A DNA stretch of 64,000 nt, from assembly GCF_021130785.1 (NCBI RefSeq), contig NC_060214.1:109261001-109325000 (forward strand), in the 5' to 3' direction. The first letter of the stretch is position 1; each line of letters begins with the position of its first letter. The position numbers and the translations under genes are program-made. The DNA is from Homalodisca vitripennis (taxonomy: Eukaryota; Arthropoda; Insecta; Hemiptera; Cicadellidae). A model generated the notes under the pieces. That model was not told the DNA's origin. It searched no databases and saw nothing but the letters and a program-made list of their open reading frames with translations. Shown here one piece after another: positions 32,392-43,571 of this stretch.

Positions 32392-35049
32392 ATCGAAAAA
32401 CCCCAACTTTTAAAATTTTAGATTAAAATCAATCTATATGTTTTATTTCGAAAAAAAAAAAATCTGTTGTGCAAATAGAATAATCCTGATGAGTTAAAAC
32501 CACGGTGTGGCTGACAACAAGAAAATTGCTTTCTTACCACGACAGTAAGGACCTACACATATACACCTGTTTGACACGTAAACTGCCTTGTGAGTCTTGT
32601 TTGTGGTTTAATATCAAGATTACTTCAATACTCTTTTGAAATAAATTTACGCGAGTTTAATACTTCAATAAGATTATGAGTTCTGCAATGCTCGGCTTCA
32701 TTAGTGCATAATCAACATGAAATAAGAGTAAATACAACTACCCACTATTCCTTGCGCAGAGTGAGTTCATAGATATTTTTAGTTACACTATTTCCTATGT
32801 ATGCAAACTAATTTTACTAATCTATACGGTAATATGAAAACATGCAAAGTTGTACTAATTAATTACGAGTATTTAAATAATTGAACAGGAGCTAAGAACA
32901 AATTTGCATTGTATAAGCAGACAATTTCGCTTGTCATAACATCGATGGAGAAATTTTCCTTATGAAAGAAATTATCTTCAGTCGCTCTAGTTTTGGTGGA
33001 CACAGCAATGGAACGGTATCATAAGGCATAAAATATGACATTGTGATTTTTCCTCAGATCATGTTTTGCTTGTCCACTTTTGCTAACCAAATGTGAAATC
33101 AGTGAAGCTAACAATATATAAACCATTTAAATGGTTAATTTTACACTCTTTATTTTGTTCTATTGTGGTTATATGATTACATGTGTACTTAGAAATATGT
33201 AATCAGAGAAAAATGTATTTTAAAATTTATAGCCAATTTCATATTCTTCCGTTTTGGATCTTCAACAAAACTACCTTGGCTGACAATTAAATTGTTTGTG
33301 AAAAATTCCATTAATTGATCTAAAGAAAAGTCAGCTGGTGTAAATTGGGTCGGCTTCTAGTATATCATGTCACAGTCTCGTTAACTCAAATAAATAATAC
33401 TCGATATCGTTCTCAAATAGTATACACAACATCAAAAGAAATTTACAGCATCATTTTTATTTTGTTGTGACGTAAATTTTTACGATCTATTTCCAAGATT
33501 TTAATTGGATATTCGGTACAGTGTTGGAAACAAGAGAATTCCACTTTGACAGCACAGGTAGCAATTTTCTACATCCTGTGCTGACGCAATTTCACAGCTC
33601 ATTACATCAAACTCGGGGTTCAGCTGTAACTGCAATTGACGCGCAGCTTCTCAACCCACCGTGCATGCTTTGTTTGTTGATTAATCTCTTTGCAGTGTTT
33701 CCAGCCCTTCACCAAAAGTAATGAAAATCCAGAGAGATTGTTTTATCCATCCACGATGTGTTTTACGTATCCCTTGGCACTTATTCTGACATGGATTGAT
33801 TGAAAACAACAAAAAAGTCTCACAACTCAAAACAGTAAAGTAATCAGAGAGATTTTCCGAACATTCTCTAATCTCCTCCTGAACAGATTAAAGTCTATTG
33901 GAATTGCTATTTTATCAATTGAGTGAAAGTATCTGTCACTAAACACTCATGTTTGGTTTCAAATTTATAAATGCAATAAGTTAAATTGTCTTTTGGTATT
34001 TTATATTTCCTGCCAGTTGCATTTTTTAAATTTTCAGCTATCATTTAATTAAAGAAATTCAAAGGACTACATACTGTAAAAATTGAAAATATCAATCTGA
34101 AATTTCACAGGAAGTGATACGCAAATTTATCTATTGTTCCAATATTCAGGTAAGTTACTTTAAAGGACCACGAATTTAATATAAACTTATTTTTATCATT
34201 CTGCACAAATAACAAATTTTTTCATTTTGAAGTTAGCCCATAAAGTTTGTTTTGTTACCTTATTAAAGAAATAAAAAAAAATTCTGATACACAAGTTTTT
34301 CAGCGCGTTAACCACAAACTTTAATAGTATTTCAGTAGAGTTAAATGAAAAACAGCTGTGTTTTATAATTAAAATTGACGGTATTATCATGTTGAGTTGT
34401 CACTTAATAAAAATTAAATAAGTCTAAATTGTATTTCGTGTATGGTAAAACCTGTTGTTCACGAAACGGAGTAAAACTTTTTAGGCGCTTAATTATTTCC
34501 GACCTCAGCTTGGCCTCGTTCATAAAATACGATCACTTTTGCTCCTAGTGATTAAAAATACTATTTTAATTATAACTTCGTCAAGGATAAATGTCTTGTG
34601 TGAAGGAAATTTAATCTCCACATTTAATGGAATATTAGTTCATTTGGCAATGGTGTGGTGTATTTAAACCTTTTTTTGGTACATCAGGGGTTTTCTTGTG
34701 GTTTCAGGAAGTCGTTGGAAACTATCCTATCCAATATTGAACAAAGATGAAGAAAATTTGGGGAACATAAAAGTCCGTGACCTTCATGTTCAAACAATAT
34801 GAGCTTATTTGAATAAAGCTATAATAGTATAATAGAATAAATTAATACAAAAGGAGATAATCCAACGTGGGGAGGAAGAAGTAATGGAAAATTAAAATTT
34901 GAACGGTTTTAATGAATATAACAATATTTTTACCCAATTATAAAATTGGTTTCCACTTTATTATGGTAGAGAAACCTTTATATTGTACGAATATTAAATG
35001 TTACATGTGTTATTGTCACATTAAAAAAAAAATATAAAACGCTTTTATA
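32392..35049. other. AT-rich DNA, nothing recognised
   Basis: A slightly GC-richer 66-codon frame at 33521-33721 has no recognisable motif. No RNA genes or repeats were noticed. Confidence 0.4.
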
Positions 35050-35340
35050 CAGCTTGTTTATAAATTTATTTATTCTGTTACTTTCTCGTTGCAATCATGG
35101 TTACAATAAGACCATTGTAAACATATTTGCTAACGCTCAGCCAAATCCAATGTAGTCACATCATCCATAATCGAAATCAGTGTTTCTTCTATACAAATAA
35201 GTTCTTGCGGAACTTCAAATCTATAGGTCAGTTCGTTGTCTAGATATTGTGCGGACAGACAGACAGACACTTAGGCATGCAGGCCTGAAAAATATTTCAG
35301 GCCTGATATTTCAGGGCTGAAATATCAGCCCCACGAGTGA
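35050..35340 (+). repeat. GCTCAGCCAAATCC dispersed family, longest single copy, palindromic end
   Basis: The copy starts with TTGTTTATAAATTTATTTAT, then ACGCTCAGCCAAATCC (35127), a CAGTTCGTTGTCTAGATATT block and GACAGACAGACAGACAC. It ends with stacked palindromes: CCTGAAA/TTTCAGG (35284-35301) and a perfect 12-bp pair CTGATATTTCAG/CTGAAATATCAG (35303-35314, 35317-35328). The last block (CAGCCCCACGAGTGATAG) matches the reverse of the unit amplified at 44264-44440. Confidence 0.7.
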
Positions 35341-35622
35341 TAGACTTCGCCAAATGATTAGCCAATAAGCGTTATTTAAAAAGTTCAAGAAAAATGAATT
35401 TAAATTATTTAGGTGATCTACCTAACTTACCAAACAAGAGAAGAAAGTGTAGCAGAGAATTTTGAATACTTTAGAAATACTGCAAAGAACAGAATAAAGA
35501 CTATTTAGAATAACATTGATTTAAATTGTTTTAGCCAAATATAAAAAAAATCAATACCACGACATAAAATAACCTATCATAACTTGATAATACTCACCTA
35601 ACCAGAAATAACTTCACAATAT

Positions 35623-36352
35623 GAATCAGAATCAGAATCAGAAATAATTTATTTCGTTAATAACATAAAGTTACATGAAATAAGTCATAGATAAAATAGT
35701 AGATAAAATATAATAATAACAATTAAATAAAATCAACAATCAAATAGTCAACATAGATTATTTCACATGTTTGTGCAATCTGACAGGAATTCTTGAACAG
35801 AATATGGGCATTTTTCAAGCAAAATAGTTTGAACGTTTTTTTAGAAAAATTTGTGAGCTGGTTATGTTTTTCAGGTGCCGAGGTAGCGCGTTATAGAGCC
35901 GTAGAGCTGAATAGTGCATGCCCCTTTCAAAAATTGTCAATCTATGGATCGGGTAGACCATATTGCCCCTGTGGCGGGTATCGTACTGATGATTAAAAGT
36001 GTTCTCTGCAAAAAGATGTGGGTTATTTTTGAAGAAAGTCAAAACTTCAAGTATATAGATACTTGGAAGAGTGAGGAGATTCAGTTGCTGAAAAAAAGGC
36101 TTACTGTGAGCACGATTACCTGCTGCAGACATAATGCGAACAATTCTTTTTTGGAATCTAAATACCCTGTCTACTGTATACATAAGCATAGTAAATTAGA
36201 ACGATAGTTTCTTTACCAACTGCAGGCATTAAAACTCGAAAAGCAAAGGTAATTGAAGACAGCTTTGAGCATAGCGTATCTATATGTTTAGACCAGTTGA
36301 GCTTGTAATCAATGACAACACCAAGAAGAGAGGCAGACTCTGATGGGTTGAT
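35623..36352 (-). mobile_element. LINE 3' end, minus strand
   Basis: It is read on the minus strand from about 36352 down. Reverse transcriptase C-terminal coding comes first, then a short 3' UTR with an AATAAA-like signal near 35655, then an (ATTCTG)n tail at 35623-35643. CR1-type LINEs typically end in such short-unit tails. The 5' part of the element is missing, as expected for 5' truncation. Flanking target-site duplications were not identified. Confidence 0.75.
35815..36352 (-). pseudogene. LINE reverse transcriptase C-terminal fragment, internally deleted
   Basis: From 36349 the minus frame reads PSESASLLGVVID, YKLNWSKHID and LCSKLSS, the stretch just after the catalytic palm in CR1/Jockey reverse transcriptases. 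At about 36180 it loses frame, and a second frame (36189-35815) continues with FQKRIVRIM, QLNLLTLPSIYI, YDTRHR and ALPRHLKN, the usual C-terminal region of these proteins, ending in a stop. About 40 to 50 residues normally between YYA and FQKR are missing, so a deletion plus frameshift has occurred. In the living element the protein copies LINE RNA at a nicked target; this copy cannot. Confidence 0.8.
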
Positions 36353-37304
36353 ACAATTATGACCTAGCCTAACCTATAAAAACATAAAATAACCTAACAT
36401 AACCTAGGCAAACATTTAACAACAACAAAGTGATGCAACAGTTATGTCCAGACAGATGTCTGTGCTTAATATTGCAACCTACCAGAGGATGAATACCAGA
36501 TAAGCTAAGCTCAAGGGAAGGGGGGCTCTTATAACGAGTCATGAGTAGCGAGGTCTGTCCGAGAGAAGTGGATATCCTAAAAGATGGAACAGTCTCTGAA
36601 CTTCCTGGGGCGCCACCTTGTTTCAGGGATTGATATAGAATTCCAACAAGGAAGAATCATCCCTAATTAAGGAAACAACTCCCTCAAAACAGTAACAACA
36701 TCAATACCCGTGCTGTGTATTATGGTCGACCCACCGCTTGCAAAATAATCAGATATTCAATCTTATCAACATACCTGATATATATTTTATGAATAACGAT
36801 GACTCTTACTACAAGCATAAGTATATTTAATAGTTTTCCATACCATAAAATTAAAAATAAGACTTCATCATAAAATAAATATTTTTGTTCCTGTTATACT
36901 CTTGAGGCTAGATACCAAACATTTATTAAAAGTTAGCAGTATTCCCTAGGATTAAAGCAATTCATTACTATTCAATTAAATTCCATTATTTACTAAATAT
37001 AAACATTATATCTAACTGCAGCCTCTGATTAACAGAATTTATACTGTCATTATATTGCAATAAAACTAGGCATTCACAAAATTATTGGCAGGCATTTTAC
37101 TAAGAGTTCAATTTGAATAATGTGACAATATTTACTAGCCCAATTCCAAATGTACTTCTAAGCACAGTATTATATGGATATAGCTAAACCAATTTTGTTG
37201 ATAGGCCTTCTTAAAGCTAACATTAAATGACGATAATATGACACAAGTTATTAATTAGTACAAACCAAAAAAGTACTTTTTACCTTCACCGGTGGCCACC
37301 GTTG
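36353..37304. other. Unrecognised; GC-richer patch 36430-36730
   Basis: 36430-36730 looks like part of an unknown repeat (GCAACCTACCAGAGGATGAA onward), but I found no partner in the window. The remainder is AT-rich. Confidence 0.35.
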
Positions 37305-37317
37305 CTGAAATTAACAT
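37305..37317. repeat. Target-site duplication (left)
   Basis: CTGAAATTAACAT is repeated exactly at 37804-37816. Confidence 0.85.
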
Positions 37318-37803
37318 TTTTTGTTCTCTTAGGACAAGAAGCTTATAAATTGCAGTTAGTCCTGTAAGAATCTTAGCGTTGCTTCCGGAGTGACAGGATA
37401 TTCAGGAGGGTAGGGTTAGGAGGTGAAGCAAGATCCATGACGAAGAATTAGGGCACTAATCTCAAAGTCAAGTCCCCCCAGGAAGAAGGGGAGGCCAGCT
37501 CTGAACCAGCCTCTCCAGTCAAAGCAGGCAGGGGTGGCACACCCTTGTTGAGGCTAGCAAGAACCTCTGATACTTAGGGAATGAACCCCACCAACTCCAA
37601 CAGTCATCTCCTGCAGTATTCGAACTAGTCCTGCATTTATCGAACTACCCTTTCACCCCAGAATCTCGACATGTGCGGTTAGTGACGTGCTGATCCTGGA
37701 CATCCATAAGGTTGTCCAGATTTAAGTGCCACATCGCGTGTTGCTGTGCTGAGTGGAAGGTTCAACTGGCAGGTATAAACCAGCCAGAAGTGATCCCTGG
37801 GTA
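37318..37803. mobile_element. 486-bp dispersed element, copy 3, complete
   Basis: Exact 13-bp duplications bracket the element, so its ends are known: TTTTTGTTCTC at the left and TGATCCCTGGGTA at the right. Read on the minus strand it ends in a short A run (AACAAAAA), which together with the 13-bp duplication suggests a SINE-like retroposon transcribed on the minus strand. No clear A/B boxes or protein coding were recognised. Copies 1 and 2 lie at 6245-6735 and 25085-25622. Confidence 0.8.
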
Positions 37804-37816
37804 CTGAAATTAACAT
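37804..37816. repeat. Target-site duplication (right)
   Basis: Exact second copy of CTGAAATTAACAT. Confidence 0.85.
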
Positions 37817-37884
37817 GGTAACACAAGAAATATACAATCCGACAACAATAAAATGAACTTAGCAAGCTACTTTAAATAAAATAA

Positions 37885-38148
37885 TTAATACTGTTTGGTA
37901 GCTGAATTTTCTCCAGAAGTGAAGTCCACAAGTATACATTCAGAGAGTTCCGTCCTACCGTTGGACCGTGATCGAGAAAGGAAGTCCCAAAATAACGTTA
38001 GATTGGCACTCACCGCAATTTGACGCAAACTGTCATCGATTGGGCCCAAATGGTACTGCTCGATATCCGGTAGACCGGCGAGGTGCGAATCGCGACGCGT
38101 TGTGATTTTGAAAACATTTATATTAACGCTAATAATAAAAATTTCCAA
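37885..38148 (-). other. Unassigned CpG-rich open frame, possible exon
   Basis: The minus-strand frame contains RRDSHLAGLPDIEQYHLGP and IDDSLRQIA, then VSANLTLFWDF and FTSGENSATKQY before a stop. Its 37920-38105 part is far richer in CpG than the flanking DNA, which argues for a conserved or recently arrived sequence. On the minus strand a GTGAGT sits directly after the codons for LRQIA (about 38013), and an ATTATTAG lies upstream near 38130, so splice sites within the frame are possible. No protein family was recognised. It lies about 190 bases from the divergent candidate exon at 38338. Confidence 0.3.
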
Positions 38149-38337
38149 ATATTCTTTTAATAAAAGCTATCAATATTTTAACAAGTTCTGATTTACCCTT
38201 ACTTGCAATTGAATAATCCACTTATTTATTACTTTACTATGTGATTTATTCCAATAATATGGTTTCAAGAAACCAAAAATCACATTTAAACATAGCTTTC
38301 ATGTGGTATAAACACATTATGATTATAATTATTCGCA

Positions 38338-38389
38338 ATGGCAGGTCAGAAGAATCTTATTTTAAAGGTTCATTACAAACCTATAACAG
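38338..38389 (+). other. Candidate first coding exon (ATG to GTAAGT)
   Basis: CGCAATGG gives an acceptable start context. The frame reads MAGQKNLILKVHYKPIT and ends in ACAG followed by a consensus donor GTAAGT at 38390. The length of 52 bases leaves phase 1. Downstream to about 39400 nothing codes, as for an intron. The alternative is an internal exon starting after the AG at 38343-38344. I do not recognise the protein, and chance is possible because the exon is short. Confidence 0.3.
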
Positions 38390-40760
38390 GTAAGTTATTA
38401 CACATCCTAAATAGCATTACTTATTATTTGTTCACATTGTCAGATTCTATAATTGTCAGATAGAATTTATTAATCATGCACTACTCATTAATCACATAGT
38501 AATACATAATTCTAAGCTGTACACATACTGTGTTCATGATATACTCGAGGGGTTGGAAAATTTCATTTTTGTTCGTCTGTCCATCTGATATTTAGAATTG
38601 ACCTCTCTTAAAATTGAGTTCAATGTGTAATATATTACTACTATACACTTTAAATAAATGTTTAAACTTAATTTGTATTATGATGATTATAGCTAGGAAT
38701 AATAAATAATTCAGTATGATACAAATGTGAACTTTAATGATGATAAATTAATTGACATACAGGTTTGAATTTTGAATCAAGATGGAGGATACAATAATGG
38801 TAAATTCTTTTAAATAGGTACAGTTCTTAAATTTTAGGGCAAAGTGGACGTGCTGGCTTAATGAAACACAAATATTAGGTATTGTTTTTAATAAAATATT
38901 TTGTAATTTGAAAAATAATTTTGTTAAATTTTAATTATATTAATTTTGAATTGTTAGCCAAATCGAATGTTCCTGGGTTTTATATTCTTCCAATGGATCA
39001 ATGTTTAAATTTAAAAGGAATTTTCTCACCCAATGTCTGTCTTCTGCTTCTCTGTACTTCAGTGATAATATGAATTTAATAAATTAACCTTTCTTTTGAA
39101 ACCAAATACTGCTGAATAAAATATAACCAGTGTCTTTATTTAAAATAATAGTCTTGCTTCACTTCTTCTATATCCCTCTCCTCTCTTCACTCAAAAATCA
39201 TCCCTGCACACTGTATCACTGACTTTAGTTTACTTTATAACTTTATAAGAGTTTTATATGTAATAAGGTGAATTTTTATATATTTAATTTTGTATTTATT
39301 ATTGTTTGTATTAATATTTGAGACAATTTATGATTAATGATTCCTTAATTATTTAATTATTATTACTAATAAATTTCTAAATTAAATTAAATATTGAAAT
39401 GAATGTGAGATGGGTGTTTGAAATGAGTCAATACAAATGGCAATGCATAATACTCTATGGGATTTAGCGATTAGAATTTACAAATTGTTAATTCTATTGT
39501 AATTGATTTTATGTGTAAACATGATAAGAATTAATAGGCGCAGAATAAATAAATTTTTAATGAAACTGAGTCCAACTATAAATGATATTTTAACATTTGA
39601 AATTAAATACATACAGATGTATTCTTTAAATTTTAGTAAATAACGTTAGCAAAGCCTGTTACGTGACACATGATGTGGCGTTATACTACCTATTTAAAGA
39701 CACATTCGACAAGAATGAATATTAAACATATAAAATTACCCTTTTCTTTACATAATAATCGATGTGTGTCCATTTATATTATGTATACCAACACTGCTAT
39801 TCATGATATATAGAGCTATAAAAGTTACTAGAAATACAACAGAGCACTTATTCAAAAGCCCCATCTCCTGCTCTCTAAAGCTACGTCATGACTTTCTTTT
39901 GTTTCCCGAGTGTAGGTCATAACCCATTGTATTCAGTTTCGTGTCACAACACACATTATCGAATATTTTTTTACATATTACTTTGCTTCTGTATTATGTC
40001 CTGCCTTTACTACTTAGAATAAGGCATAATAGTTAAGAATTCAATTAATATCGTATTAGATTAAACGGAACCTTTGAATATATATTTGAAGTGTGGGCAA
40101 CTTAAGGAGTTTTATAGATTTCTGTGGTTTATGCGAGCTGATCAGACAGTAATAAGATGTTGGACATCAATTAGAGAATTTAATTAGACGTGTTCTACGT
40201 CGGGCGCAAAGTAAACTGAAAATTTTCAGTAGTAAAGTACTTTACTGCTGATTCGATAGTGGTGTAGCCTATACACATAGCTATTTTAAGGAGCTAAGAA
40301 GAGAACATTATAATAATCTTTTAAATTTACAGAAGGGACTGTAAAAATGTTAATGAGATGAAATTATGCAAATTTTAACTGAACTTTTGACTCCATTATG
40401 TTGTTAATTTATTTCACATTGAATTAAAATGTTAATTGTAATCTAGTAATCCATCAAAAAATTTTAATTAAATAATTTTAAAAATACAGCTGTGTCAAAG
40501 ATTATTTTGAAGTATGCGTGTGTATTCGACAATAATATTAACTAACAAAATTGTTGTTATTAGATACATCCCATAATCAAGATAACTGCAAACCCGACTG
40601 CAAGTCAACATGGCAAAACTCGTATTTACCTTACAGATTAAAACTTTGGTACTCCGCACTCTACTATGTTTACCAAACAAATTACACTACACGAGATCTT
40701 ACGTGAAGGCTGTATCTTGTCTCAGTGAAGCTGGCCACTTTCGTTAATATTTTGAGAGCC
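38390..40760. other. AT-rich DNA, nothing firmly recognised
   Basis: Contains the block at 39650-39690 (AAAGCCTGTTACGTGACACA) that recurs at 13285-13320. No coding region was recognised. Confidence 0.4.
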
Positions 40761-40763
40761 GTA

Positions 40764-41457
40764 AGGCCATTTCACACTGGCATCCATGGACATCCACGGA
40801 CGGGATAGGAAAAAAATTACTTAACATGTATTTTAATGGGACCATTCAAACTGGCGTACATGGACATCCACGTATGTCCTAGGACGTCTTGGACGCGTCC
40901 ACATAGATCGCTCTCGGAGCGATCAGCTTGGAACATCCGAGTGGACGCGCATGCGCAGTCGACCCACAAGGCAAAGCGTTCTCGACTACTAATCGCTTTC
41001 CTGCAGTTTGTATCCTTTTTCGAGATGTCTTCATCAATAATTGACAAAACTTCTTCGAACTCGTTCTTATTTAATCTAAAATAGGTCTTGAACCTGTCGT
41101 CATCCAACTTGAGATCGCGTATTAAATGGTGGTACTCACCAAACTTTTAACGTTTTTTGTTTATTGGGTGGACCCATTTAGATCTATTTGTATGACTGTA
41201 CAACAGTACTGTTTCTTCGTCACTACTGCTACTTTCACAATCAAGCCACGGTAGGTCTTCACAAAACCCATCACTACACCATGACACGTCAGAAGACATC
41301 ATCTCTTTGTCGAAGACTGGCGTTTGTAAGAGTAGACGGGGGAAATGACACATCTACTACAAATATGTCCACATGCAGTGTGAAATGGCACGTCCACGGC
41401 GTCCATGGACATCCAAGGACATCCATGGACGCTGTGGACTGCAGTGTGAAAAGGCCT
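40764..41457 (-). mobile_element. Deleted PIF/Harbinger-like DNA transposon
   Basis: The terminal inverted repeats are AGGCCATTTCACACTG (40764-40779) and its complement CAGTGTGAAAAGGCCT (41442-41457), 15 of 16 matching. The flanks are an identical 3-base GTA on both sides (40761-40763, 41458-41460), consistent with the 3-base duplications of the PIF/Harbinger superfamily, although TWA is usual. Subterminal GGACATCCA motifs recur many times at both ends, as expected for transposase-binding sites. The interior keeps only the first part of a transposase. At 694 bp it is non-autonomous. Confidence 0.85.
40817..41353 (-). pseudogene. Harbinger (HARBI1-like) transposase N-terminal fragment
   Basis: One minus-strand frame runs from about 41353 to 40817, broken by a single TAA at 41149-41147. 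Before the stop it reads a Ser/Glu-rich leader and KWVHPINKKR; after it come KFGEYHHLIRDLKL, RFKTYFRLNKNEFEEVL and CRKAISSRERFAL. These are the conserved N-terminal blocks of Harbinger nucleases, ahead of the DDE catalytic domain. The frame then crosses into the subterminal repeats, so the catalytic part is deleted. Harbinger nucleases cut and paste DNA with a partner Myb-like protein, which is not present here. Confidence 0.8.
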
Positions 41458-43388
41458 GTACAGCTCAGATGACGTTGAGTAAGCAACCCTTGCGCGGAAT
41501 CGAACTTCTTTCACAACTGTAGACTCTTGTCGATTCATTACCCTGTTTGAGCCAAGCAATTCTGTAAAAAGAGCGTCACTATTGTTGTATTTTTTGCATA
41601 GCCTCTAGACTTTATACAATAATTCTAACGTCGTTTCAGACCTTCCAATAGTTTCCAAAATTAAATTTTTATTTATTGTTTTCTCTAAAGATAATGGTAT
41701 CTTGAAAGGATAACAGTTATTGGGAAAATTGCCATCAGTACATGCTACATTATATTTTTCTGCTGCAAAACTAGAAAACTACGTTTTATAATTTTCCTTT
41801 CATAACAAGAAAGATTAAGAGATAAGGTTAAATTTGTGCAAAAAATTAAAACACAAATGAACTTGTGGCAAAGAACACTTTAAATTTAAACTTTATAATA
41901 GAGCAACAAAAGTCCGGGAATGCTTAACCTATTTTTTTTATATTTATGTCTGAAGAATACTATAAATTCGAGTTCACTAAACGTAGTGTTCTTTTTGTGA
42001 CATGTAATGATCGCAAATGTTAAATATAACAAATGGGGGGGTTAGGGGCTTGCTGCTGGGGGGACTGTAGGGGTGACTGTAGGGTGTTGATGCTTGTTAC
42101 ATGTGGTAAATCGGTGTGTTAGAGTGATACAATGTTTCTTTGCTTCTTGCTCTTCATTTTGAATTTTCTAGTATTGATCATAATATGTATAAAGTTTTTC
42201 TTTTCTATTAAAAACAGTTACTTAAATTTCATTTAATATTGTATAGGTTAATCATTTATTTATTTTATATTTTGAAGAATAAGTAAATAATTTACCACAA
42301 TTGTAATTTTACCGTATATAAAATGAGATTTAGTGGTAGGCATTTTTCATTTCATTTCATTTAATTAAAATTTAAAAAATTGTCCTGCACATTGTATCAC
42401 AGTTTTTAGCATGTTGTAGTATGTTTTGAGCATGCTCAGGACGGTTTACTTTTTGCTGGCATATACGTTTCATTTGCACCTACACTGGATACAGGAAAAA
42501 TCCAGGAGCGGCATATCACTACCCAAATATGTTAAGGTATTATATCCTCTTGTCGATAAATCTAGTTTACTGGTGAGATCTAATTAGATTTTGAGCTCCC
42601 TTAGTATTGAAGGCTGTTAGTAGCCTAAACATGAGTACTATCCCCTACCTATAACTGGAAGAGACTAAATGGAGCTAGCCACCCCTCTTCCAAGTAGCAT
42701 GAATGTGATATATAGTATCCACTATTCTCCTCTTGAGGTCTCGACAGGAAGAGGGCCTTACCACCAACCTTACCCCTTACTCTTCCCATACTCTTATATA
42801 TGTTTAAACTTCTAACGAACTCAATCTGTTGTAAAATTTAACTTTGGTGAATTTTTCACCGTTTGCACCATACGAGATTGCTTAGTCTTAGATCTAAAGT
42901 TTCTGTGACGACTAAATAAGAGAATAAATTTCAATCCTTGACAACTGAATCCTCGAGTTTCAGAATCATAACTGTTTCTGCATTGTCATGCCAGTTTTGT
43001 TTTTAATCGATGCACAAACTCAAGTTTTGAGCTTGACAACTGGAACACATTATTGTCAGGAAACGTCCTAACAGAAAAAAAGATGGTGAATTGAACAAGC
43101 TACGATATACTACTGCATATGATGGTTGTTATTTATTTTGACATAGAAAATCTCGTAGTATTTGATAGGAAAATATATCGACAAAGTGTAAAAAGTGTAA
43201 CATGACAAAAATAACAACAAGACAAATAACACCATACCGACCTTTTTAAATAATGGAAAAAACACTTAAATTTTGCATAGTTATTATTGTTTGATACATA
43301 TGTGAATGAACAAAAGGCGGTATAATAGTATGATAACGTCACCATTCATTATACTAAGTTGCCACTATCTATAGTGGTAGGATAATTA
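41458..43388. other. Largely unrecognised
   Basis: 41945-42030 contains a degraded CTGAAGA...CTAAACGTAGTGTTC block, probably a decayed relative of the hammerhead-like family. 42440-42495 is the partner of 25668-25725. 42590-42790 is slightly GC-richer and unidentified. Confidence 0.4.
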
Positions 43389-43545
43389 GTGTCTAAGTAC
43401 ACCTTTGCCATAGGATTATTGCAAGCAATTTGCATCACGTTTGCAATTCAGAGTAACGACCAATGCCATGAATGCTGTGTGGACCCTCACATCTGTACTA
43501 TATATCAGGGTTACAGCTACAGGAACAATGGCCAGATACGTAATT
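43389..43545 (+). other. Possible exon of a small secreted Cys-rich protein
   Basis: The open frame begins with a hydrophobic stretch (KYTFAIGLLQAICITFA) that resembles a signal peptide, followed by NDQCHECCVDPHIC and YSYRNNGQ. There is no ATG in frame upstream before a stop, so it would need a start in an upstream exon; an AG lies just before at 43387-43388 and a weak GT donor at about 43541. No family is recognised. A chance frame is quite possible. Confidence 0.2.
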
Positions 43546-43571
43546 TTTTTCTCTCTTTTATCCAGAAATAA

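Noticed and set aside
36360..36410. Insect telomere repeat (TTAGG/CCTAA)
   Set aside because: CCTAACC-like words occur but are not in a regular five-base array.
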